From the NCBI GenBank assembly GCA_025642065.1, contig JAODUP010000563.1:186001-250000 (forward strand): a stretch of 64,000 nucleotides of DNA, given 5' to 3'. The stretch comes from Paralvinella palmiformis. Lineage: Eukaryota > Annelida > Polychaeta > Terebellida > Alvinellidae. The position numbers were made by a program, and so were the translations under genes. Under the pieces are notes generated by a model. That model saw nothing but the letters and a program-made list of their open reading frames with translations, ran no database searches and was not told the DNA's origin. Below are positions 11,311-22,360 of the stretch, in pieces (position 1 is the stretch's first letter; the number at the start of each line of letters is the position of its first letter).

Positions 11311-11805
11311 CATGACACTGGGCTCAGCTGTCTTATAGGGATTTTTTTAAATTGCATGCAGGATTTATTGCAGGACCTCTTGATGAGGGGTAAAGTGTCT
11401 TGTGGATGGCGACTGATCGCCTTATTATATATTTAGTTTTCTCTTCTGTGGGAAGGAAATGATGAACCAGGATTAGTTTATGTGTAATATTTTGACGAAT
11501 ATTCGGTAGTCCGGGACATTCTATCGGATATTGGGATAGGGTTAAAACGGTTCTGATATACACAGCATATGGCGCGTCTATCTGAAGTCTTGTGTTTTAT
11601 ATCTTGACTTGTTGAAATTTGGTGTAGAGACCCCTGGCTGTCACCCATTGCGCACAGCCACCTGGTGTTGACTTCTGTTATAACGATGATGGGCGAAATG
11701 GCAGATGTTTAACGTTGCTTAGCTACCCCAGTTTACAATATATGGCATATTCGGCGGAGAAAACCTTGCCGGTTGCCTGGATGGATGAAAAACTCCTCCT
11801 ACTAT
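11311..11805. other. No gene confirmed
   Basis: Short minus-strand frames only. They may be outer remnants of the LINE relic downstream at 11905-12370, but no motif proves this. Confidence 0.35.
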
Positions 11806-11806
11806 A

Positions 11807-11898
11807 ATGCCGCAACCGAGATTCGAACCTCCGGCCTCCCACACATCTTGACCATGAGTACGAAAGTCCCACGCTCTTACTCACTAGTCCATAGAGGT
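11807..11898 (-). mobile_element. tRNA-derived SINE head
   Basis: The minus strand reads GTGAGTAAGAGCGTGGGAC, then a GAGGTTCGAATCTCGG B-box. Stem pairing is poor, so it is a SINE relic. Confidence 0.55.
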
Positions 11899-11904
11899 GG
11901 TCTG

Positions 11905-12370
11905 ATCTGTCCTTATTGTTATTGTTGGTATTTATAGGGATCTTTCTGGACAAGTGGGGTTATGATGTCTGGTAGGAATGTTGATTTTAGTATTCTTCGC
12001 TGCTTCGGCTGGGCTGGGCAGTTGAGCAGATAATGTACCGGATCGTACACTTGTTGACAGTGCCAGCAGAGTGTTAGGGGTGGGTGACGGGCCTGTATGT
12101 CCAGAAACGTAGTCTTCTGAGTTGGGTGCCGGCCAGTCTGCTGTTGAGGAGATTATGTCCAACTACAGTGGCCCTCTGGTACCAATCCTTTGATGCTGAT
12201 GTGTAGTCTGTGTAGATTGATTCAAATTGATTAGAGATGAATCTGTCAACAAGATGGTTGACTGTGCCGGGGGTATGTTCGGCATGTTCGATGACTTCTA
12301 TAGGCTCGTGGCTTCGTTTGCTAGTTGGTCGGCTCGGTCGTTGCCCTTGTGTTTTATATAACATCACTAG
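11905..12370 (-). mobile_element. LINE relic with RNase H end (I-group type)
   Basis: On the minus strand a frame gives HKGNDRADQLANEAT, matching the HxGxxGNxxADxLAxxA signature at the end of LINE RNase H domains. Further on, with frame changes, comes CWHCQQVYDPVHYLLNCPAQ, the C-terminal Cys-His motif (CxxC...HxxxxC) of non-LTR elements. RNase H inside a LINE is typical of the I/R1-like groups. The open reading frame is broken and only the 3' end remains. Confidence 0.75.
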
Positions 12371-12785
12371 TTGTATCTATGCTTCACTTTAGTCGTCTGT
12401 GGGATGGAATAATCTTTCCTATGTCTACCTATGTCCAATTTATATTGTGACATTTAAGGCTAGCATTGGTCTGTTTATCATTACTAAAACTCAAAACTGT
12501 ATTACAACTATATAGTTTCCACAGTGGACATCAGGTCTGGTTTGAAAATGTCATTTATATATAGTTTTAACAGCACCGAGGCTATGACACCATAACGGTG
12601 TACTTTACCTCAGATGTTAATTTTCTGTTTTAATTGTAGTCGCTTCATGACACCTGGTCGTTGTACAAACTAACGTTTGAAGACAGCGGCAATTGGGACA
12701 TAAAGTTCGCATAGCATTGTTCGAAGAAAGATGCAGCAACTGAAAAGTAGTTATAAATAGGGTTGCTTAGGTAACTATCGTACAG
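12371..12785. other. No gene seen
   Basis: No supported frame and no repeat recognised elsewhere in the window. Confidence 0.4.
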
Positions 12786-13130
12786 TGAGCTCCCGTGGCC
12801 AAGCGTTTAAGCACCCGGCACTTTTGGTGCCAACGGTCACAGGTTCGAACCCCGCAAGAGGTCGAAACTTTTCCAGAGATCTCGGCTCACAATATCGTGG
12901 GTGGTTGACCACGCTGAATGGCGCTGCCGTCTCCACTGAATTATTAAAAATATAGGGAGACGTTAAAGACCCTCTGAGGACGTAAAACACTCTGGCAGTG
13001 ACCACCCTCAGGGTATTTCGTCTCCCCTGTGAGTGGTGGGGGAAGGGATTGTCAACCACTGCAACATAGAGACTGTGCTGAATAAGCGATAGCCTGGGGA
13101 TTATCCCAGACAAACAAATCAATCAATCAC
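12786..13130 (+). mobile_element. Full-length tRNA-derived SINE, copy 1
   Basis: The tRNA-like head has an A-box GTGGCCAAGCGTTTAAGCA and a B-box AGGTTCGAACCCC. A body of about 270 bp follows (ATCGTGGGTGGTTGACCACG ... GACGTTAAAGACCC ... GTCTCCCCTGTGAG) and ends in an AATC-type tail. A second copy in the same orientation lies at 48580-48875. The tRNA-head, conserved-body, short-tail architecture is standard for molluscan SINEs. Confidence 0.85.
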
Positions 13131-13240
13131 TATCGTAATCATTATCGTAACTGACGTGATTTGAATTGGATGTCTCACTACCAACACCACGACTCTAAGT
13201 GATTCGCTTGTTAGAATTTTGTTGCATGGCAACTTATGGT

Positions 13241-13351
13241 CTGGTGAGACATTTCACGTATCTCAGCATGAGAAGTCGCCTCTTTGAGTCAGTGACCTGA
13301 TGAATCGTCCAGAGTTTAAATTCACGATTCGAGATTCTCTGTGTAGCACAC
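13241..13351 (+). repeat. Dispersed ~110-bp repeat, copy A
   Basis: From CTGGTGAGACATT to GATTCGAGATTCTCTGTG this matches 53991-54101 with scattered substitutions and the same order of blocks, including the CGTCCAGAGTTTAAATTCACG core. Confidence 0.8.
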
Positions 13352-13463
13352 AAGTATATCATTAATATTTACCGTTGCTATTCTCCTTTTTGTCATTGTA
13401 TTCAACGAATGGAATTAATCAGGAAAGTTCAGATGGAGATTGGCAATTTATTAAGATATCCTC

Positions 13464-13464
<1 letters not shown>

Positions 13465-13517
<53 letters not shown>

Positions 13518-13531
13518 ATTATTATTATTAT
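13465..13531. repeat. TA then TTA microsatellite
   Basis: Pure TA run passing into ATT/TTA triplets. Confidence 0.95.
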
Positions 13532-15310
13532 ATATAAATTCGTTTAAACAACGATGCTTTTGTTGTATTAAACGTAAATATTACATGAAATTATCAGGAA
13601 ATAGAATCCATTTATCTATTATATAAATAATTATTTAAGAACACATTAACTGGAGAACGTCCAATTGAGCATTTTGTCTAAGGCAACCAAAACCAGGAGG
13701 TAAACGTCCTAGAGACACTGAGCCCAGCTAGCACGGCCTTTGTAAATGTTCTTATTATTCTGTCTAGAGCACGAAATGTTATTGTATCCAGTATAACCGA
13801 ATCGGCATGTTTACACTGAGCACGGTGTTCAGTCGGTAAATATAATACTTTTATCAACGTCTAGAATCTAAGGAGTATTGTATTATACCGTAGACAAACA
13901 ACCTTAGCTGTATTTTTTATCATCCAGGAAACGGTATGTTCACACGAAGGCGTTTTTCCCAGTTGAATGGCGCCTGTAATGTTCTTGTCGTAAAATTATC
14001 ATTGTACCAGAAAAAAACTAATACCAACGCGCACGCACGCACGCACGCACGCACGCATAGAAGCATGGATGAATGCGCACACGCACGCACGCACTCATAA
14101 TTAATGTCAACCATGTGCAATAATGACTTTCATGACAAGGAGAGCTGCACTCCTACTGAGTATGTGCGACAACGATACTAGGCGCCAAGATAGTGGTGAC
14201 TTCAACGTAGTAAGGTTACTGCTCACGTTCATTAAAAAGTTCATTTTGGATGACGAACGAATAATATGGTATTAGCCATATGGCTAAGTGTAGGGTTGAT
14301 AAATTATCCGGTGGAAAATGTTGAGCTTTCATTAGGATTTTAACAGGTTTTGGTCGATTGTTTGTTTGTTTGCTTGCTTGCTTCAAGAACTTAACTTTTT
14401 GACCGAGATTCTTGGTATAGCCTGTAATGCTAAAGGTTGTCCTTTTGGTGAGAATTTTCTCTTTCCGTGCGTTATTCTAACTATCACCGTTTTCACATCC
14501 GGTTGTTAGCTATCGTAAAAGCGAAGCACATAAAACTGTGCCTCGTAAAGGTCTATATAGACTCGACGCTCTACGCATTAAGACACTACACCCGTTGAGT
14601 CAGCGAAATAGGATGTAGTTAGCCTTGGCGATAATTGACAGTATGCGTAAGTGGCTTGTTGGAGGGAGTGAGTGGGGGTTGGGGGGTTGGGCCGTTGTTA
14701 GACCATTGCCTAACGCTTTTCTGTAACAACACATCACCGTAAACCCATCTATCACAGCAACTTGCCATCAATCCTCCATTATGGCTTCTACCTAATTCTT
14801 GACACGACAGAGAAGCCAGGAGGTCACACTCGTTATGGTCCCGAATTGTGTTATTTTTGCTACATTTTGTACCCTGATGAACATCACGAAGTTTCTTTAA
14901 TAAATTTGCCGACGGAGTGTCCCACAGTACACGCTCAGAGCCTAAATTTAACTTGAAGTATTATCGATCAACCCGAAATCTTTTAGATCAGCAGTTGAAG
15001 TTATTTGAACCTATCGACAAATCATCAGATTGTCAGGAACTACTTCAGGCCAGAGTTAATTTGAACATAGATTAAAACATAGAAAGAGTGTATCACGTTT
15101 TCCGTCATTTAGGTGCCATACCAGATCAAAGGGTCACGGCAAGTCCACGTGGGAAACCAGATGGTGCGATTTTATATGGAAACTAAAATGTTACCAAATA
15201 ACTCTAACGTATCTTATAGATATGCCAAAATTAACAAAGGAAAACACTTTAACAGGCGTTTTAGGAGAAAGATACAACACACGTTTATCACACATACACA
15301 AAATAATAAT
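13532..15310. other. No gene seen
   Basis: Holds CGCA-type simple repeats near 14030-14095 and a TTTG/CTTG tract near 14360. Short frames here show no coding features. Confidence 0.45.
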
Positions 15311-15396
15311 CACTCACTGATTGACTGACTGACTGACTGACTGACTGACTGACTGACTGACTGACTGACTGACTGACTCACTCACTCACTCACTCA
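15311..15396. repeat. GACT/CACT tetranucleotide microsatellite
   Basis: A long run of TGAC units flanked on both sides by ACTC units, such as terminate several SINEs in this window. Confidence 0.9.
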
Positions 15397-16257
15397 TCGT
15401 GATCATACCTGTTTGAGTTTGTTGACGTGGGTTCATACCTGTCAACAATTGTATTTGGTTATACCTTATTGGTCCAAGAAGCCATGAAGATCATATTCAT
15501 TCTGTGAATTTAAGCTCATCTGACAGTATTACGGTTCAATAATTCTATTTAAGCAAGGACGGAACCGAGTCAGCGAACTAATTATTTAACCGTTGTATGA
15601 ACTGAATGATAATTTTTATCTGAACAGAATTCATTAAACTTAATATCATATTTACCTATACCACAACGGTTTATCAAGCATACCCTTCAGTGTCTGCCGG
15701 TCATATGACCCACTGATTGAGTGATTGGCTTGTTAAAGCTTGGTGCTAACCTCGTTTGAGACAGATGTATGACTGAGGGGCAACTCTTTCGAGAAATGAC
15801 ATGGTGGCGCCGAAGCCTTTCATTGAAGAATGAAACATCCAACAGACGTAAACAAAAATGGGATTCGATCTCAAGAACCGGATTCGATAGAGATAGGTAC
15901 GATAGGTAGAAACATAGTTTTTCAAGCGCCGATTGGACAATAAGAAATACTCCATGGTGATAGTATAAATAGATCACAAGTGAACCGTGACCAATGGTTC
16001 ATGACCAATGTGCGTAACTTTGTAAGACTGGCGGAGGCGAAATCAATGGCAACGAAGTCCGTTAGAACAATGGCATCTTTACGAGAACGTCGAGAATGGC
16101 AACAAGACGTCAACAAGAGATAGTATCCACGTGTGGGCTGCCGGTATGCCCGTCCTAAAACGCGTGGTGCAGGTGAATCACCCAGCAGCGTCGAGCGACC
16201 GCCTTGCGAAGATTCTATCAGCAACACCCCCGCCTTTCAGGGCCGAATATCGGCGCT
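15397..16257. other. Upstream region with a SINE-like relic at 15814-15885
   Basis: Contains a minus-strand block resembling the SINE body module (ATTGAAGAATGAAACATCC plus GGATTCGATC). The sequence becomes visibly GC-richer towards the membrane-protein gene. No reading frame is convincing. Confidence 0.4.
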
Positions 16258-16264
16258 TATAAAA
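16258..16264 (+). promoter_or_regulatory. Possible distal TATA box
   Basis: TATAAAA in GC-rich surroundings about 540 bp upstream of the membrane-protein start codon. If used, the transcript would have a long 5' leader. Alternative to the element at 16747. Confidence 0.25.
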
Positions 16265-16746
16265 TGGTAGGCGCTGTAAACCGACGCTTTGAGCCCGAAC
16301 GAGCCACTCGGCGGTTCAACCAAGAGCCTACCGGCTGACAGACACTATAGACAGCAAGGCCGGCGTGACAAGGTTACAGAAACTGCCGAAATAAATAACG
16401 CCGTAGATAAGTAGAGTACCCAAGAAGAGAGTCAAGCCGCGCTGGATCGAGAAGGAAAGAATAAACAGTGGCTTCGGAAATTTGAAGTCGAGCGATTTTT
16501 GATCGGTTGGATCCCCTATTCGGTATGTTACGAAGATCGTATTGTTCAGGTTGTAGCTACAGGAGCACAGGGTGTAATGATTTTCTAGTAATTGGCGACT
16601 TACCCCCGACCCTCGCTCATGTAGTCGATTAACCCAGACATGAACAGCCTACCTGCCACGTTTTTCTAGACACGCTTGTTGTGTGCTAATAAGGCGGATT
16701 ATGTTGTTATGCTGTTTGCTTGCCACGCGTAAGTACATAGAGATGG

Positions 16747-16752
16747 TATAAA
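16747..16752 (+). promoter_or_regulatory. Possible proximal TATA box of the membrane-protein gene
   Basis: TATAAA lies 46 bp before the ATG at 16798. Initiation 25-30 bp downstream would leave a leader of only about 20 nt, which is short but fits an intronless gene. Confidence 0.4.
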
Positions 16753-16797
16753 GATCGCCAGATAGCGTACAACGCAATCGGACTACACCAAGCGAAC

Positions 16798-19700
16798 ATG
16801 GATCTGACACAAGTTATCATTTTTGCCTTGATGCAAGGCCTCTGTTTGTGCGAAACAGGTAATTTATTGGACGGCAAAAGCACCGTTCTCGATAATGGGG
16901 ACGCCACCAAAGCCGCGTCACATGATCAATCTGGATACGCTTCTCGGACACGTCCGAATGCGTCGTCCAGACAGCGCACGCCGACGACGACGCCAACTGT
17001 TGGCGAGAACGCGACCAGCCCCTGGCCGACGGCGTGTCAAATAGAAACCGTGGACCCTTATATGTACGAGCGCGTGCGAAACCTGTTACAGAACCGGGTC
17101 AAACTGATCGAATATCAGCTACACTTCGTCAACTACTCGGTCAACCCGCTGCTCGTCAACGTGTCATGGTCGTACAAAGCAAACACGTGGGCTCGAGTAT
17201 CGTCGAAGCATGGCCAGACGTTGCTATCGTTGGCTTTCAATTACGGCGTGCTGTCGCTAAGGACGTTGACTATGGGCACCGAGACGCTAAACGTCGACAC
17301 CCGAGACATACCGTTGGGCTGCATCGGCCAGCTGACCGAGAAGGGCAAGATCGATACCGTCACACACCTGCTGATCCGAGACTTCAAAGAGTACGACGAG
17401 GCGCTTATCCAGGGAGAGGAACGCATCTGCCACGAGATCATCAGCGAAGCCGAGAGCGGATACGCAGTTTTCAAAGATCGCTGCTGCTATAGGCACGAAC
17501 TGAGTAAGGAGATGGTCTGCACGACGGCCGTAATGAACGTCTGGTTGAGGATACTGCACGGTCTGTTGGCATTCATCCGCTTTGTCGTCCTCTTCTACGG
17601 CCCCATTCTTTTTATTCCGCTCGTCGAATCGCTGTCGAACCAGAACTTTCCGTACGTCGTCAAGTTGAAGGATCCTTTGTACAAGACGATCTGCGTAGCC
17701 CGCTCCGACACCCACATCCCGATGAATTACCAATGCAAGCGCGTTCTGGACTTTCGCCGATGCAGGGGGCTCCCAAAACTGCGCATGTCCACCGCGCAGC
17801 TTCCGCATGGATTGGGCCACCCGACGAAGGTGAAGTTCACCGAGTATCACATTCTGGTCGACTACCGGAAGCTACTGCCAGAGAACGACGTGCCAGTCGG
17901 CCTATGGAGTTGTATCAGCCGCGCCGTGTTCTTCTGCAAGATCCGCCAGATGGAGCCCTTCAAGCGGTGCTGCAAAGCTAACATGCTATCGATCTTCCCA
18001 GATCACGCACCGATCCCTTGGATAGCGCTGTGGAAGCGAATCGGCCTGCTCTTCATGATTCTCTTAATGCCCCTGCCGTACTACGTACGGTTGGTTATCT
18101 ATTATTGTTTCGAGATTGATGAGTTGAGCGGGCGCAAGAACGCCGCCGAAGAAGTCGGCCTGAGCATCGCCTACGACAAGAGTCTCATGCACTACCTCTC
18201 GCCGACGCATCCCCTCTTCGTTTCGATGTACTGCCTGTATTTTGTGACGGCCGTCGTGCTCGCCTACATGGCTCGAACCGACGAGAATGGCACCTTTCGC
18301 CGGATGCTGGTTGGCTCGTTCACTGACCTGAAGAACACGTCCTGGGTGAAGATTTTCAAGGTGTCCGTGAAGAACTTCGTCTGGCCCTTCCAACGATACG
18401 GCCTCGTCGGCTGCTGTGTGGCAGTCGTCTTCCTGCCGATAGCCATTCCTTACTCGATGCTGATGTTCGTGCTCTTCTGCATCCCAGCCGTCTACATGAC
18501 GGTCAGGATGATCTACTACTCGAAGGTCGGGCTCATGAACAAGATCGTGAGGCGGAGGAAGGGTAAGCAGGCGTACCGGGTGGAGAAGAACGTTGACCAG
18601 ACCACACAGCTCTTCGACATCTCCTACATACACAACGAATGCATGGGCCGCAACGACGACGACGACGACGTCGAATCGATGAGCACGATCAGTCGCGGCA
18701 CGATCGTCAGCCACCGTAGCCGACTGAGCTCGACGTCGACGGCGATGTCAGTCGTCTCGCAGATGGTGAGGAAGACGACGTCGCGCTGCTGGCACGTCAG
18801 CATGCACGTCGTGTCGGCCCTGCTGCTGATCGTCACAATGTATGCCGTGCTATTTCTGCTCTCCGAGTGCATCGGCTGCGTCGTGGAGGTGGTCACCTTC
18901 ACCCTGATGGGCATCATTATCAACGCCGGCGCCGTCCTCAAGTACGTCATGCTGCTCTTCCTCGTCATCCTCTACTGCTACGACTCGTTCAACAACGTGC
19001 CGAAGAAATATCTCAAGCTGAACAAAGCCATCTTCAACGAGGTGAAGGGTCGCTGTAAGGATCTGGAAAAGGTGACCAGCCTGCCATCCAGTCTCCAGGT
19101 GAACTTCGGCTTCAAGTCGCAGGAGCTCAGCGAGCAGGCTGATTACGAGGGCTCGGATGACGTTTGGAAGAAGATGCCGCGTCACTGGCTCATCAACGAT
19201 TTGACGTTGTTCGTCGACAATGATGATTTCCCGCGTATTCCTAAACAGCTTTTCGACGACGTCTGCAAGATTCACGTCGCTGGAGCTCCGGGTCCTGTCT
19301 GGAGGGCGCTGATTAACGCCTTTAAAGACTTTATGAAGATCGTCTGCTTCTTGTTTTTCGTGTTCCTGATCGTGCTGTCATTTGGCTTCGTCTACAAAGT
19401 GTCCACGACTAATCAGATGATGGCTACTGCAGCTGGCGGGTTCCTGCCCTTCATACTGAAGACATTCATGGCGCCCGTACGACCGGACATTGAGATAGGC
19501 ACCGTTAGTTTTAAGAGCAAAATGGATGAGATCATCAAGAACTTTCGGCAGATCTGGCCCATTTACGACCTGCCGTTCGAAATTCTCACCGACGAGGAAA
19601 TAAAAGAAATGGAAAACGAAGGAAAAGACGAAGTAACGCGAGAAGAAGACACCGAGAATGATAAGGATCGCGATAAAAGAAAGAACGATGGGGATGAGGC

Positions 19701-20178
19701 TGACAGAAACGATAAAAAGGAAAACGACCAAACTGCCGAGACGCCGCTCTGCACAAAGCCAAATCACATCGACGTTAACCAAAATGCGGATATCCGCCCA
19801 AACTCGCCGACCCAGGGCTCCGATATTTTCCGAAAGATCACGTCAATATCGGAAAACGCCGTCAGCTTTAAGGACAAGACGCCCAAACCGAAGTTTTGGC
19901 GACAGAAGAGCCATCTGTCGGCCAGCGCCGATATGTATCCGCTGGCCCAGTTGGGCGACAGCGCTGACGAACCTGTAGATGTCGACATCTTGATATTTCT
20001 GCCCGAGAAGAAGAACGACGATTGGCTGGATGAATGGTCAGACTTGGACGAATTTGACGCCACGGGCGGCGTGTTCTCCGACGACGACATGGACGAGTTG
20101 AGGATGTTGACGCCGGCTTCGCCACTGCCGACGACGGTAACGTCGACGGGACAAGACAGCGTCGTGCAGGTTGTCTGA
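16798..20178 (+). CDS. Intronless multipass membrane protein, 1126 aa, function unknown
   Basis: A single uninterrupted frame. The N-terminus looks like a signal peptide (hydrophobic stretch at residues 5-18). The N-terminal part (about 20-245) has four N-glycosylation sequons (N54, N71, N112, N121), a Thr/Pro-rich linker (51-75) and cysteines at 80, 175, 211, 229, 230 and 241, so I infer it is extracellular. Hydrophobic segments lie at about 247-276, 412-437, 472-492, 534-574 (probably two), 668-730 (probably three), 843-867 and possibly 875-893. The 280-410 loop holds seven more cysteines. A poly-Asp run (620-624) and an Arg/Ser-rich stretch lie between membrane segments. The C-terminal tail (930-1126) is highly charged and acidic. 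I recognise no channel, transporter or receptor signature; it may be one of the uncharacterised membrane proteins common in lophotrochozoans. Its GC-rich third positions contrast sharply with the AT-rich surroundings and with the ankyrin gene. Confidence 0.9.
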   Translation: MDLTQVIIFALMQGLCLCETGNLLDGKSTVLDNGDATKAASHDQSGYASRTRPNASSRQRTPTTTPTVGENATSPWPTACQIETVDPYMYERVRNLLQNRVKLIEYQLHFVNYSVNPLLVNVSWSYKANTWARVSSKHGQTLLSLAFNYGVLSLRTLTMGTETLNVDTRDIPLGCIGQLTEKGKIDTVTHLLIRDFKEYDEALIQGEERICHEIISEAESGYAVFKDRCCYRHELSKEMVCTTAVMNVWLRILHGLLAFIRFVVLFYGPILFIPLVESLSNQNFPYVVKLKDPLYKTICVARSDTHIPMNYQCKRVLDFRRCRGLPKLRMSTAQLPHGLGHPTKVKFTEYHILVDYRKLLPENDVPVGLWSCISRAVFFCKIRQMEPFKRCCKANMLSIFPDHAPIPWIALWKRIGLLFMILLMPLPYYVRLVIYYCFEIDELSGRKNAAEEVGLSIAYDKSLMHYLSPTHPLFVSMYCLYFVTAVVLAYMARTDENGTFRRMLVGSFTDLKNTSWVKIFKVSVKNFVWPFQRYGLVGCCVAVVFLPIAIPYSMLMFVLFCIPAVYMTVRMIYYSKVGLMNKIVRRRKGKQAYRVEKNVDQTTQLFDISYIHNECMGRNDDDDDVESMSTISRGTIVSHRSRLSSTSTAMSVVSQMVRKTTSRCWHVSMHVVSALLLIVTMYAVLFLLSECIGCVVEVVTFTLMGIIINAGAVLKYVMLLFLVILYCYDSFNNVPKKYLKLNKAIFNEVKGRCKDLEKVTSLPSSLQVNFGFKSQELSEQADYEGSDDVWKKMPRHWLINDLTLFVDNDDFPRIPKQLFDDVCKIHVAGAPGPVWRALINAFKDFMKIVCFLFFVFLIVLSFGFVYKVSTTNQMMATAAGGFLPFILKTFMAPVRPDIEIGTVSFKSKMDEIIKNFRQIWPIYDLPFEILTDEEIKEMENEGKDEVTREEDTENDKDRDKRKNDGDEADRNDKKENDQTAETPLCTKPNHIDVNQNADIRPNSPTQGSDIFRKITSISENAVSFKDKTPKPKFWRQKSHLSASADMYPLAQLGDSADEPVDVDILIFLPEKKNDDWLDEWSDLDEFDATGGVFSDDDMDELRMLTPASPLPTTVTSTGQDSVVQVV

Positions 20179-20848
20179 GGGATCCGAGCACAACGGAAGA
20201 ACATCATTTAACCATCGCTTATATCAAACGGATGGTGAACGGGGCGGGGCGTGTTGGCTATCTCGGTAGTGAACCGCCATTATGAGCTGATCATGTTGAA
20301 ATACGGCACTAGGAGTTATGGCCGAGACAGGGCAAAGGAATCATCGGTTGAGAACAATGGACGCTTTGTTTTGGTTTGTTTGAGCGAGAAAGGGGGGAAC
20401 TTGGTACGCTTAGGAATGTAGCTTACGGCTTCCATCGAGTTGTTGCGTTGGGTACGACTGATGTTCATAAATTCATATTCAGGCATGTGGGAAGGTGCGC
20501 TTAAGTATTCGCTGATCCCAGTTTCTTGTTTGTTTGTCAGTCAGTTTGTTTGTTTGCGGTCTTTTTAAAATGGGAACAATAAGCGCTGTGTACAGAACTA
20601 ATTTCGATGGACAAGGGTTCGTCTGTAGCAAAGTATTGTAGCTTACGTATACCCTTCAAGGTGTTTCACTGCCAGAATGGTGTAGCTGTGCCATGCCCGC
20701 TGAATCAATGCGCTTTTATCGTTGCCTAGTCATACCGTGCACTCTTTATTCGTTGGATAAGACTGACCACAAAGCTATACTTCTAATGCCAAAGTGTACT
20801 ATTTTATTTAGAAATAGAGACTTACATTGTGAAAAGGGTATATAACAA
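20179..20848. other. 3' flank of the membrane-protein gene
   Basis: Probably contains the 3' untranslated region. No canonical AATAAA was found in the first few hundred bases. TTTG simple sequence lies near 20525-20555. Confidence 0.4.
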
Positions 20849-20990
20849 TTGATTGATTGATTGATTGATTGAGTGAGTGAGTGAGTGAGTGAGTGAGTGA
20901 GTGAGTGAGTGAGTGAGTGAGTGAGTGGTGAGTGAGTGAGTGAGTGAGTGAGTGAGTGAGTGAGTGAGTGAGTGAGTGAGTGAGTGAGTT
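20849..20990. repeat. GATT then GAGT tetranucleotide microsatellite
   Basis: GATT units change to a GAGT run of more than 100 bp with one missing base near 20927. Confidence 0.95.
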
Positions 20991-21765
20991 GTTTATAATT
21001 TTCGCTGATCTCACTTGGGACATTTCGCGGAGAGGGGTGCTCCCTGCGAAAAAGAGATGATTAAGTCAAAGTTCTTTAATAACAGCCGAAATATTCCGCA
21101 ATGACAAGTTATACTACCACCCAAAGGTCGCCACTTAAACCAACTGAACCATGTTATCGCCCCGATAAAATCATAGACATGTGTGTGTGTGTGTGTGTGT
21201 CCTCGATCCCGGTTGTCAGATTATGACATTAGCACAAGACGTCGGCTTGTTAAGTACCCGTATTCTCGTCTATTTACACAGATCACGTACTCTTTTTATC
21301 TTTGTCCTGATAACTGTCTACTACAAGCTTGTTTTAGTATGTTAGCATTAAAACACAATATCGCTTTATTTGCCTGGCGTCTCTTTTCACTCACTCACAC
21401 AGACACACACACACACACACAAACTTAGTTGCGAAGTTGGTAATCGAGTTGGTTTCAGTCCGTTCGACCGATATATGTTGCCGACCTAATAACTGTTGTG
21501 CTGTTGGGGGTGCCGTAACAACTGCTATATTTCGTTGCTGCCATATGCCAACTTCTGAAACAGTATCTCACTCACTGAAGTTTTGCCAGAAAAAAACACC
21601 ACCCTGTCAGCGTTCTAGCCGTTTACGAGCTTTCCCCCGTGGGCCTTACTTAGATGGATGGAGTTCTGAAATGTAACACAGGACTGCGAGCCACGTAACA
21701 AATTTGTAAAAGACAATTATTCATTGTTTATTTTTTTTCGCGACATCATTAATGATTTGTTCGTT

Positions 21766-21769
<4 letters not shown>
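20991..21769. other. No gene seen
   Basis: Contains short GT (about 21180) and CA (about 21400) tracts. Frames across them are low complexity. Confidence 0.45.

Positions 21770-21811
<42 letters not shown>
21770..21811. repeat. TA microsatellite
   Basis: Uninterrupted TA dinucleotides. Confidence 0.95.
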
Positions 21812-21815
<4 letters not shown>

Positions 21816-22273
21816 TCTAGCTATTTCTCGTTCGTCTTTATGAATGAAGGCAACTCGGGATTTTTTACAATTAATGCGCATTGACTTATTTTTCTAGAAA
21901 ATAGAGGCAACAGTTCATTGTTGCAATATGGACGTTTGCAAGTACATTATTTGCCTAAAGCTTTGCTGAATTTGTGTTAAGTTTATCATCACATGGCCTT
22001 GGGATTTCTAGAATCTTACAGCTGTTTTTATTTATTTTGTTTGTTTGTTTGTTTGTCAGTCTGTTTGTTTGTTAATGTCAAAGTGTTATCTCTGCCGCAT
22101 ACCAAGATCAGAACAAGTGGACATTTGCTTAACTGGTGTTCACTTAAAGGTATTTCAGTTTGGATGTCATTATCCCACTGAACAATTAATATATGTGCAA
22201 ACGGGATATATAATCTCTAAAAGCGTTTACTGTCACGATAATATTCTCTTTAAAATAAAATCATCACGATATA

Positions 22274-22306
22274 TGTGCGTGCGTGCGCGTGTGCGTGCGT
22301 GCCTGC

Positions 22307-22344
<38 letters not shown>

Positions 22345-22360
22345 AATTATATATATATAT
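22274..22360. repeat. GTGC, GT and TA compound microsatellite
   Basis: GTGC units run into GT dinucleotides and then a short TA run. Confidence 0.9.

Noticed and set aside
11932..12367. Two overlapping minus-strand frames that could be read as genes
   Set aside because: The reading frame alternates between them along RNase H and Cys-His motifs, so they are pieces of a broken LINE.
12787..12860. tRNA-Leu-like gene at the SINE head
   Set aside because: The head resembles a class II tRNA, but the 3' acceptor strand is missing and it continues into a repeated SINE body.
17241..20207. Long frames on the minus strand and in other plus frames inside the membrane-protein gene (up to 216 codons)
   Set aside because: They overlap the 1126-codon gene, have biased His/Arg/Val compositions typical of the opposite strand of GC-rich coding DNA, and show no domains.
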